DNA of 64,000 nt. Source: Siphonodentalium dalli (lineage: Eukaryota > Mollusca > Scaphopoda > Gadilida > Siphonodentaliidae). Numbering within the stretch: the stretch's first letter is position 1; each line of letters opens with the position of its first letter. The position numbers were made by a program, and so were the translations under genes. The stretch covers positions 231,630,944 through 231,694,943 of the forward strand of contig CP136061.1 in the NCBI GenBank assembly GCA_032622095.1, written 5' to 3'. Positions 55,903 to 64,000 of the stretch are shown here, piece by piece. The notes below the pieces were generated by a model. That model was not told the origin of the DNA and did not search any database. It saw nothing but the letters and a program-made list of their open reading frames with translations.

Positions 55903-56022
55903 CTGCAAATAGCATGTCTGTCATTTGCAGAATGAGGTCCCCAGAGGGTGAATTTAGTGATGCTATCCCGCATAGCGGGCTAACATCACCAAATTCACCC
56001 TCTGGAGACCTCATTCTGCTTT
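55903..56022. mobile_element. Family H half element
   Basis: GCAAATAGCATGTCTGTCAT and one hairpin, ending at CTCATTCTGCTTTAGG. The second half is absent. Confidence 0.65.
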
Positions 56023-56139
56023 AGGTTTTTCGTGAGTTTTTTTGTTACATGTTTCCACCAGGAAATAGCCATAATGGCAACAACCCAGCACATGGTGGCA
56101 TCATGACGTTATTCAGCAGTGAAGAGGTTAAACCTTGTG

Positions 56140-56358
56140 TACAGTAATGCCCTAATTAATCGACTCCTTTAACCACAGCAGAATTATGGGTAACTTTTCA
56201 GGATTTAGTCGAAAATATGGCTTGTTGCCATTCATCGGAAAGCTCCCAGGGAGAGCTTTCCGATGAATGGCAACAAGCCATATTTCCGACTAAATCCTGA
56301 AAAGTGATCCATAATTCTGATGTAGTTAAAGGAGTCGATTAATTAGGGCATTATTGTA
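56140..56358. mobile_element. Family G fold-back MITE
   Basis: TA-flanked CAGTAATGCCCTAATTAATC to TTAGGGCATTATTG. The arms match almost throughout; the apex is CTCCCAGGGAGAG. Confidence 0.85.
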
Positions 56359-56774
56359 TCTTTTCCACTTTTGGTGACAAAATCATTTTTGATTATGTCT
56401 TTAACAACAATTTAGAGTATGTTAGGGTTAATTTTAATATGTAATTTGACATACAAATTAATGGATGGGAGATGGAAAATTTTGGCAATAGTTGAAAGAT
56501 ATGATATACCATTTAAACTTGGATGTAGATGCATTGGCCACTATGGCACTTCAAACCGGACGGTGATACTGGCGACATGGATAGGTCATATAATAAAACA
56601 GTTAATTCAATGTCTCGATGTTGACATAAGGATTTGTCAACCCTTGGGAGTTGATATTCAACGAGGCTTGATAGATCCTCTATTCAACCTCAAAACAATG
56701 GAATAACTGTATAATATGTTCAAAATTTAAAGGTTTAGAATAAATATTTAGGTAATGCATAGTATTATTTCTAT

Positions 56775-56853
56775 TTATAGCTTCCACTTGTATGTGCCGG
56801 AATACTTGAATCCAATTCGTTTGAGTAGTTCATCCGATTCTGCTGGTCCTCGC
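56775..56853 (-). CDS. Alternative terminal exon A of an unrecognised gene
   Basis: On the - strand an acceptor TTAATTTCAG precedes one base of a split codon, then RGPAESDELLKRIGFKYSGT, YKWKL and TAA: 25 residues. It is homologous and phase-identical to exon B at 51902-52019, 4.8 kb further along the - strand. The arrangement suggests alternative 3' ends of one gene whose other exons lie at higher coordinates, possibly outside the window. I could not find them in 56854-64000. Family unknown. Confidence 0.6.
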
Positions 56854-57045
56854 CTGAAATTAACAATACACCAACATGCAAGTGATATCACGTGTGCACA
56901 CAAAATAATATGAAGAATGTGAAAAATGAGGTACACAGTGGGGACTAGAAACAATACTGTACATATGCATCTGATATAAATAGTGAGAGTTGAGAGCAGA
57001 ATGAGAATGGTGTGCGACTGTTGTGTGGTATACTGGATATGTGTG

Positions 57046-57145
57046 CAGCCCTGGGAATTAAGGAAAAGATGCCTAAGCAATATTTTTGCCTGGGTGGAAG
57101 AAAACGGCCTGAGCAAAAACTGATTTTACCTGGGCAATTTTGCAA
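57046..57145 (+). mobile_element. Fragment related to the CAGCCCTG element
   Basis: CAGCCCTGGGAATTAAGG and AGATGCCTAAGCAATATTTTT resemble the left end of the element at 57908. No partner end seen. Confidence 0.4.
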
Positions 57146-57215
57146 CAATATTGCTTTTTGAAACATTGCCAATTAAAATCAATAATAACCTTACAATCCA
57201 TGTATGCCATTTTAT

Positions 57216-57662
57216 TGTCCCCCCGACATTCCATGGAGAACTATAGTAATGACCCTTGTCTGTCGGTCTGTATGCGCGTCCATCCGGAACTTTGTCCGAG
57301 CCTGTATTCTGTCATTTTCTGGTTAATTTTTTTAAAACTTGGCACAGATGTCAACCAGCATAGGAACCTGCGCACCTGCAATTTTAAGTTCAGTCGGACT
57401 CATTTTGGTGGAGTTATTGCCCCTTTTTTGACATAGAATTGTACATCCTGGGTCGCAAATTTTGTCCGAGCCTGTATTCCATCATTTTCTAGTAAATGTT
57501 TTAAAAACTTGGCACAGATGTTAACCAGCATGGGAACCTGCATGTTTGAGTTCAGTTGGAGCCATTTTGGTGGAGTTATTGCCATTTTTTCCACATAGAT
57601 ATTAGAGTTATTGACCCTTTTATGACACATTGAAGAAAATATGCCACCTTCGTCGGGGGACA
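57216..57662. mobile_element. Short-TIR element with tandem core
   Basis: Ends TGTCCCCCCGAC and CGTCGGGGGACA are inverted. Inside are two units of about 200 bp, each with TTTGTCCGAGCCTGTATTC, AACTTGGCACAGATGT and CATTTTGGTGGAGTTATTGCC. The plan is the same as the large array: short inverted ends around tandem units. Confidence 0.75.
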
Positions 57663-57907
57663 TTTTGGTCAGCGACCTTTTATTATGATTATTTATCTAA
57701 GAAATTATAGACAATACTGTATGCTTAAATCTAGTTCACTCTAATTAACTGACATCTAAATTCTTAGTAAATTGGGGAACATGTTTTGTAGGCCACTGCT
57801 CAACATATAAATGTATGTACAATTCCCCAAACATCTCACGCATAGTGTCCTTATAGTAAATGTCCCAGTACACAGCTGCAGTACATGGCTGTTATTGTAG
57901 GACATTG

Positions 57908-58698
57908 CAGCCCTGTTAATTAGCTAAGCCAAGGCGAATGCCTAGGAAAAAAAATAATTTGGTCGGCTAATTTTTAGCCGAGGCAAATTTCAGAGCCTGT
58001 CGATGTTAAGTGAAAATTTCTGGAGATATTGACTTAACCCTTTACCCAACAAACCGGCCAAAACCGGCCAAATAAAGCTTCAACAGCCTAAAATATCTTC
58101 GGTCTGTCTCAATAGAACCATACAAATATGGATATCATTGGAACCGGCTCCTTGACCACATTGTGATAGTTACAGTTATGCCCTGTGCCAATGCATTCTC
58201 TTATATATGCGAGTCGACCATAGGTCGCCTCGCATATATAAGAGAATGCATTGGCCTAAAAAAAATCTTTTTTTAACACTTTTTACCATTTTTTCTTACA
58301 TTCTTTAACAATTTTATAATTTGTAATGTGTTAAGCCAATGTATTCTCTTATATATGCGAGGCGACCTATGGTCGACTCGCATATATAAGAGAATGCATT
58401 GGCACAGGGCCCTTCTGTTGGGTAAAGGGTTAATGTCACATTGGAAATCTGCAGATGGTAAAAATTAATTGTTTAATCCCAAAGACTACTGAGATAACAA
58501 GGATTATCTAGATAATCAGCAATTTTAAACCACAATGAACCAAGGTCTGCCAGGTCAATGGACCAAGTTCCAAATCGTAAACTGAAGTAATTTGTGTAGA
58601 GCATGCAACTATGCGGATCCTGGGCTATTTAGCTGAGGATATTTTCTGCCTGAGGAAATATTTTTTTAGCCTAGACAAATTTCTAATTAACAGGGCTG
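57908..58698. mobile_element. hAT-like TIR element hosting a family A insertion
   Basis: CAGCCCTGTTAATTAG at the left and CTAATTAACAGGGCTG at the right form a 16-bp perfect TIR. Flanking octamers GGACATTG and GGACAATA agree at 5 of 8 positions, consistent with a decayed 8-bp duplication. A 400-bp family A copy occupies 58034-58433. Confidence 0.65.
58034..58433 (-). mobile_element. Family A TTAA element, inverted, nested
   Basis: TTAA-flanked 400 bp inside the CAGCCCTG element, showing family A moved more recently than its host. Confidence 0.85.
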
Positions 58699-58708
58699 GG
58701 ACAATATA

Positions 58709-59166
58709 TGACCCGCCATATCAAATCCAGTCGTAAGTCGGGATGATTTTTTTACCCTGTGCCAATGCATTCTCTTATATATGCGAGTCGACCATAGGTC
58801 GCCTCGCATATATAAGAGAATGCATTGGCCTAACAATTTTTTACAATTTTAATAATTTTTTCTTGTATTCTTTAACAATTTTATAATTTCACCCATACAG
58901 AGCCCCAGACAAACATGAGCAGACAACACTCTTCTATATGCTTCTATATATGTGTGGGGCTCCCTGCAGGGTAATGGATGTTTTTTATTTTATGTCCTAA
59001 AAATTGTAAGAAACATTTATTTTTAAAAAATGATAAAAAATTGTTAGGCCAATGCATTCTCTTATATATGCGAGGCGACCTATGGTCGACTCGCATTTAT
59101 AAGAGAATGCATTGGCACAGGGTAAAAAAAATCCCAACTTACAACTGGATTTGATATGGCGGGTCA
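58709..59166. mobile_element. TGACCCGCC element carrying the A-type hairpin core
   Basis: TIRs of about 55 bp start TGACCCGCCATATCAAATCC and run to TTTTACCCTGTGCC at both ends. They directly enclose two GTCGACC-type hairpins (58755-58831 and 59046-59120) that match family A. The middle is different (GAGCCCCAGACAAACATGAG). There is no TTAA at the ends, so a different transposase probably moves it. Confidence 0.75.
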
Positions 59167-59430
59167 CATATATGTAATGAAGAGTGAAAGGAAGTCATTT
59201 TGGCTAAAGAGGTTGTTCTTCTGATCGACACAATAAAATTTTAATAATCCAATAAACTTGTTTGACCTAGGCCATAGCTGATTTTGCCTCTGCTTTTAGC
59301 TAGGTATTGCCTAGGCTAATGTGTGAGATGAAGATAGGAAGATATTACAATTGGCTGCATGTAATACTTTGTATGTACAGGTATATGGTATGAATAGTGG
59401 AAGATGATGTACAAAGATTGGAAAGTAACA

Positions 59431-59613
59431 TACAGTAATGCCCAAAGTAATTGACCACTTAACCACAGAAATATGCCTTGTTGCCATTCATCGGAAAGCT
59501 CTCGGCGAGAGCTTTCTGATGAATGGCAACAAGCCATATATCCGACTAAATCCTGAAAAATTACCCATAATTCTGCTGTGGTTAAGTGGTCAATTACTTT
59601 GGGCATTACTGTA
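59431..59613. mobile_element. Family G fold-back MITE, left arm shortened
   Basis: TA-flanked CAGTAATGCCCAAAG to TTTGGGCATTACTG. The left arm lacks the segment between ACCACAG and AAATATG. Confidence 0.8.
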
Positions 59614-60396
59614 GTTGATGAGTGTCTTTGTTAAAGGTATAACACATTTTCTGTTTATTTAATTGTTTGTTAGTAACAACTACTGTATTTGAACTATGAT
59701 GTTCAATTACAAAAAGAAATCCTTCACATCTAAGCATTAAATTCAACATGAGTGACTATAATTGGGTGGGAGTGACAAGGCCCAAATGGTCTGTCTTCCT
59801 GCTAGGTATGCATGGTATGGAAACAGCCCGGTTGGTTGACTTTCTGCTTGGTATGCATGATATGGTGATCAGTTGGAAGATGGGAACTGTTTGATAATAA
59901 TAAATAACAACAAATGATCATAATCAAATTTAAAGATAAACAAAAAAGCAAGCCAAATAAATACTACTAAAGCTGTCAGCAATTAAACACCACACCATAT
60001 ATGCATTCAAGCCTTTAACGTTACAGTATGCAAATTTAATAACAAAAATATAATTCTTATTTTGTTTTGATTTGCATGTTGCACCATTTAAAAAAATTCT
60101 GCTATTAAAATAAGGGTCTCAAGAATATAATAGTATTAATACACAAACAATGTGATATTTGAGTGTGACATTTATTTTTTTCCCAAATTTTGTTTGCAAA
60201 CATTACAGAACATTACAGAAATATTCAAAGAGAGACTTTTTTCCAGACGCCTACTAGTACACTTCCCTACAGATAATTAAGGAATTAACGATATATCAAA
60301 TGAGGCTCATTTCTCAGTGCCAAAGTGTCAAGCTAGGAGCCCGAGAATGTTTCGTAAATTTATTACCCCCTCCCAACAGTATCTGTTTATGCTCAT
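59614..60396. other. Unassigned DNA
   Basis: A short direct repeat (CTAGGTATGCATGGTATGG / CTTGGTATGCATGATATGG, near 59803 and 59850) is the only structure noted. Confidence 0.45.
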
Positions 60397-60764
60397 GATA
60401 TAAGGTAGTCCAACAAATTAGACTATTCGGATTAATACATATTTTAATATTTGGACATTTACGATTGTATTAATCCTTCTAGTCTAATAAAAGAGCTGAA
60501 AACCAAGATTGCACAATTTGAAGCAGGTCAACACCAGTGACCACCGATATAACCCCTTCAAAATACCATTCTATCTGAAATTTTCTACAAATACATGAGT
60601 CTTACCTGTAGTGGAGATAATATTCTTTGTGTTCAAACATAGATTATGATATAAAAGTTGTCAGAATTACAGATTTGTTAGTTTAATCCCGGATTGGAAA
60701 ACATATCACCATTTTCAAATACAAATAAATTATGTTAATTTCGTGGGTTTTCCCAGATTTCTGA

Positions 60765-60899
60765 TCTATTACGCATGCGCGCGCTTTCGTTTTCGTTTGT
60801 GTTCGCTCGCGTAGACGGGTTTGAATATTTCTGTCGGTTGAGTTGTTATAAAGTTATATGGATTAATAGTGACACAAATTTATGCTAGTTAGTTCAGTC
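60765..60899 (+). promoter_or_regulatory. CpG-rich promoter-like region inside the Mutator-like element
   Basis: ACGCATGCGCGCGC is within one base of the NRF1 consensus GCGCATGCGC. It is followed by CGCTCGCGTAGACGGG, the most CpG-dense stretch in the window. About 120 bp downstream is an ATG. Confidence 0.45.
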
Positions 60900-60924
60900 A
60901 TGATATTTAACATTCCAACAACAG
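60900..60924 (+). CDS. Possible mini first exon inside the element
   Basis: ATG at 60900 opens eight codons (MIFNIPTT) followed by ACAACAG|GTATGT, a strong donor match. It looks like the start of a spliced gene whose remaining exons have been lost from this deleted copy. Speculative. Confidence 0.3.
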
Positions 60925-61136
60925 GTATGTGCTTTTTATTTATGGTTTTATTTGTGTCATTGGACGTAAACAGTGTAAGTTAAAGGGGCATGCCCTTGCC
61001 ACATAAAAAATGTGGCTTCGTAGCGTTCAAATTTTTCACGTGTTCCATTAGACTGAAGGATTAAAAGGTCCATAAATGTCCAAATATTAAAATTCCTATT
61101 AATCCGAAAGTCTAATTTGTTGGACTAGATATAAGG

Positions 61137-61470
61137 AGTTACCATTGAGTACTTTTGATTGTTAAGGTTCTTCAATAACTCAGCCATTCTATTATAAACT
61201 CTACTGAGGTAAGCCTAAAATAATTAGACAATTCACTTTGATTTACAGTAAACAAAAATATAAATGTGAGTGGAATTGTTGAGAGGACAATACGTGAAGT
61301 AATGATAATCACTATATTTAGTTCTAGCTTGACATATGAATAAATAAAACATTAATCATTACAGATTAAGCAAAAAACCTGGATTTAGTGCAAAGGCAAA
61401 GAGAAAAATACATAGAACAAATCCTATTAGAAACAGCATCAATGTTTCACTCTACAGCATGTTCGGGATA
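61137..61470. other. Unassigned AT-rich DNA
   Basis: Nothing recognised. Confidence 0.45.
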
Positions 61471-61675
61471 TTAACCCTTTTGATACTAAATGGATTCTTC
61501 CAGTCAGTTAAAAAGTGTACATCGGAATGGTCTATTATTCATTTGGTGATAAAAGCAGATGACAGATAAATAAAAGTGCAGAAGGAGCCCTATTGGTTGA
61601 GGGAAATGCTTAGATAATAATTGTTCAACAAGCGGCCAATGGGATAACTACTCATCAATGATGCTTTATTATATA
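61471..61675 (+). mobile_element. Family C TTAA element, right end decayed
   Basis: TTAACCCTTTTGATACTAAATGG at the left, internal AAAGTGTACATCGGAATGGT and GAAATGCTTAGATAATAAT. The right end is reduced to TGATGCTTTATTATATAATG. Confidence 0.65.
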
Positions 61676-61702
61676 ATGTGGTTTAAATGTTTTAGTCCGA
61701 TC

Positions 61703-63339
61703 AAGCCTTGAAATAGTGTCCGACATTTGCAGAATGAGGTTCCCAGAGGGTGAATTTAGTGACGCTATCCCACACAGTTGGCTAGCATCACTAAATTCAC
61801 CCTCTGGTGACTTTCTGCTTAGACCTCAACTGCTATGGGAGACCTAGGATTAGATTGAAGCTCCCCGGTTGAAGTTGGTGATGTTCACCCATTTGTCACC
61901 TTGATTATGCATTTTATCTTCTGCAAATTAGGGGATACATGTACATACAAACTGAACAGAAGGGAACAGTAACTAAAAAAAATGTTAATTTGAGACTATA
62001 GATACTAGTGATGAGCCGATAATCGGGAACGACAATCGGAATCGGCCGATTGTGGCCCATCGGATGACAATCGGTACTCGGGTTTGAACATCGGGATTTC
62101 CGATTGTCTAAATAATAAATGAGTGCTTGTTTTTCTTCAATAAACTGTTTTATATATGACGATGTTTTGTTGAATAAATGACCAGTAAACGTGGGGAAAG
62201 TGATACCAAACACAAACTTGATATACATACATGTATACCCCGGCCATACCTGGCTCTATGTTTAAACAATATATTAGTGGGGATCGCCGGGAAGCACGTG
62301 ACACTTTGGGTTAGAGTGAGGCAACAAGCATGACGCCGTGATTGCGCATAATAATTCATTAATTATTGACATACCAGAACAGTCGTTTCAGTCGATTGAT
62401 TTCTTTAGCATTGTGATGTACACAACATACATATCATGGGACTCATGTACGCCCATAGGTAACTTTATTGTTCGTCAACATGTAGACATTTGGATTTATG
62501 TATGTCAAACTATCAAAATCAAAATGTATGCATACGCGCAGTACAACAAAGCTATCTATATAGTACATACAGCGTAACAGGTATAAACACTACTATATAA
62601 ACCGAAAGTGCATGTCACGTGACTTTAGATAGTTGAAGACAATGTCATTCCATCCAGTCAGCCTCGTGTGACGTCACGTATATGTCACCACAAATGATTA
62701 TTATGATGACCACGCCAAAATCAAATCGTGTCTGTGAAATTGACATGAACATGGTGTAACTTGCAACTAGTTCAGTCTGCTCATTTCCTTTGATGTGATG
62801 TCTTTGAATTGGGATCAAAGTAAAATGCCGTTTGATGAATTGTTATCAAAAACGGACCATGGACATGTCGTCATGCACGTGGCTACATCAAACTTTCAAA
62901 ATTGTTTTTGTGGAATAGCCTAGAATACATGGGTATGTTGCCTGTATTCGATCACTAGTCTGCCCATACCCACCTATCTACTTACCCAAACATATACTTA
63001 TGTATACAATGTACTGGCATATTACTATGTTTGTTGCTTGCTTCTAATTCTAAGTATTATATAACACATATCACATATTCTGCTATAATTATTTAAATAA
63101 TCGGAATCGGCACCTGAATCAGCCGATTGTGATCTCAAATAATCGGCAATCGGCGCACGGCTCTATTTGACAATCGGCTCATCACTAATAGATACTTCCC
63201 AGAAGATGAGGCCTAAGCAGAAGGATGTCCCCAGAGGATGAATTTGGTGAGGGCTAGCCCACTGTGCTGGGTGGGATCACTAAATTCACCCTCTGGGGAC
63301 CTCATTCTGCAAATTTCAGATACACTATTTCAAGGCTTG
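61703..63339. mobile_element. Family H element split by an hAT-like insertion
   Basis: CAAGCCTTGAAATAGTGTCC at the left and ACACTATTTCAAGGCTTG at the right are its TIRs. The first hairpin is at 61728-61816 and the second at 63219-63310. The middle segment (TGTCACCTTGATTATGCATT ... AGAAGATGAGGCCTAAGCAG) is interrupted by the element at 62006-63187. Confidence 0.7.
62006..63187. mobile_element. hAT-like element with 8-bp target duplication
   Basis: ATAGATAC lies directly outside both ends (61998-62005 and 63188-63195). The ends are TAGTGATGAGCCGAT and ATCGGCTCATCACTA, with further CGGAATCGGC/GCCGATTGT repeats inward (subterminal repeats). An 8-bp duplication and short TIRs fit hAT. No transposase frame longer than about 100 codons; the - strand frames are unrecognised. 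Confidence 0.82.
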
Positions 63340-63759
63340 AGACCGATTCATGACAGTCTCCAAATTCTGTTCACCTACTTATAGATGCCAAAGCCATGAC
63401 TATAAGAGGACAAGACATAGAAACCAGACAATGCTGAAATGCTTGAAAGATTAACTAAAGTCTTCAATAGTAGAAATTCCAGTGCTTTGATACCAACATT
63501 AATGAAGAGCTACATATAACAGATAATAAAGCTGCACTGACCACCGGGATATACAGTAATGCCCTAAATAATCAACTCCTTAACCACTGCAGAATTATGG
63601 GTAATTTTTCTGAGAGCTTTCCGATGAATGGCAACAAGCCATATTTCCGACTAAATCCTGAAAAATTATCCATAATTCTGCTGTGGTTAAGGAGTCGATT
63701 ATTTAGGGCATTACTGTAAAAACTATACAATTGCTGTCATGAATCGGTCTCAAGCCTTG
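63331..63759. repeat. 26-bp perfect inverted repeats enclosing family G
   Basis: CAAGGCTTGAGACCGATTCA + TGACAG at 63331-63356 is exactly complementary to 63734-63759. The left copy overlaps the family H right end. The interval contains unassigned DNA and one family G copy. Confidence 0.8.
63552..63718. mobile_element. Family G fold-back MITE, left arm shortened
   Basis: TA-flanked CAGTAATGCCCTAAATAATC to TTAGGGCATTACTG. The left arm stops after GGGTAATTTTTC, so the palindrome apex is lopsided. Confidence 0.8.
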
Positions 63760-64000
63760 TCAGTATTATCCAATTAAACAATATAGGGTAAAATAATTTT
63801 AATTTGTGGTGGTCTATCATTTTGTTCATTTCGTGGTATGGCCAAACAACGAAATTAAGAGCTAACGATTTGAGACTACAATATTTATTGGTTCTGCTCT
63901 GACTTACGGACTGTATATTTTGGCGTGTCATAAATTGCGTGTAATAAAACATGTCAGGTGAGATGAAATGTAACTAATTTATATAAAATAACCCATTGTC
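63760..64000. other. Unassigned DNA to window end
   Basis: A 71-codon - strand frame (63737-63952) has no recognisable motif. Confidence 0.4.

Larger units (their letters stand above)
60406..61127 (+). mobile_element. Mutator-like element with 9-bp target duplication
   Basis: GATATAAGG lies directly outside both ends (60397-60405 and 61128-61136). The TIRs of about 83 bp start TAGTCCAACAAATTAGACT and share TTTTAATATTTGGACATTTA. A 9-bp duplication and long TIRs fit the Mutator (MULE) group. The 722-bp body has no transposase frame but holds a CpG-rich promoter-like stretch. Confidence 0.85.

Noticed and set aside
55693-55908. - strand frame containing YSGRTYSSQ as a third terminal exon
   Set aside because: Resemblance to the SGTY exons is limited to a few residues, there is no matching RGP.ESDEL block, and no acceptor is in the right place.
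56419-56706. 95-codon + strand frame beginning MLGLILICNL
   Set aside because: No recognisable domain, no splice context, and AT-rich composition. Not supported as a gene, though not excluded.

Overview
This is eukaryotic nuclear DNA. It is AT-rich, intron-split and very rich in transposon-derived sequence. The coding signal, the short terminal-inverted-repeat (TIR) elements and a Pearl-like tandem array point to a marine invertebrate, most likely a mollusc; that taxonomic call is inference. Nothing prokaryotic is visible: no operons and no CRISPR array.

Genes. One gene is recognised with confidence. It is the 3' part of a TBC1D22-type Rab GTPase-activating protein on the + strand, with five exons at 11668-11788, 14263-14445, 16360-16487, 17359-17454 and 19144-19287. 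All junctions carry GT/AG sites and the phases agree. The TBC Gln finger (YVQ) is present; the 5' exons with the Arg finger were not found and probably lie upstream of the window. Two open segments next to its introns or 3' end (15120-15283 and 19936-20190) have acceptor sites and compatible phase, so they are candidate alternative ends. On the - strand two homologous terminal coding exons (56775-56853 and 51902-52019) look like alternative C-termini of one unrecognised gene.

Mobile DNA. Most of the rest is small non-autonomous elements. Several families sit at TTAA and have ends beginning CCCTTT or similar, which suggests piggyBac-type mobilisation: family A (CCCTTTACCCAACA, 7 copies of about 400 bp), B (CCCTTTCATGACTGGAGC, 17 copies), C (CTATACTAAATGGA type), D (CAGTGCCA type), E (GGCGAGTAG type) and F (AGGTACTCAACCCG). 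Families A and B carry pairs of long hairpins built on the same core, GCATTCTCTTATATATGCGA. That hairpin core also occurs between unrelated ends, so it behaves as an exchangeable module. A Tc1/mariner-like fold-back family (G, CAGTAATGCCC ends, TA target, 9 copies) and a two-hairpin family (H, GCAGAATGAGGTCC) are also dispersed. Larger single elements include a 722-bp Mutator-like element with 9-bp target duplication (60406-61127), a 1182-bp hAT-like element with 8-bp duplication (62006-63187), and a 1112-bp element with TA duplication (24280-25391).

Array. From 30955 to 43718 there is a higher-order tandem array of a roughly 160-bp monomer. It forms four Pearl-like elements separated by nearly identical 245-bp spacers. 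A 3446-bp block was duplicated in tandem with almost no divergence, and one copy gained a further 802-bp (five-monomer) duplication. The many 73-81-residue open frames here are by-products of the repeat, not genes.

Layout: 1-11667 repeats and unassigned DNA upstream of (or within 5' introns of) TBC1D22; 11668-19287 TBC1D22; 19288-30930 repeats, a 31-bp minisatellite and fold-backs; 30955-43718 the array; 43719-64000 dense nested transposons with the two - strand exons.
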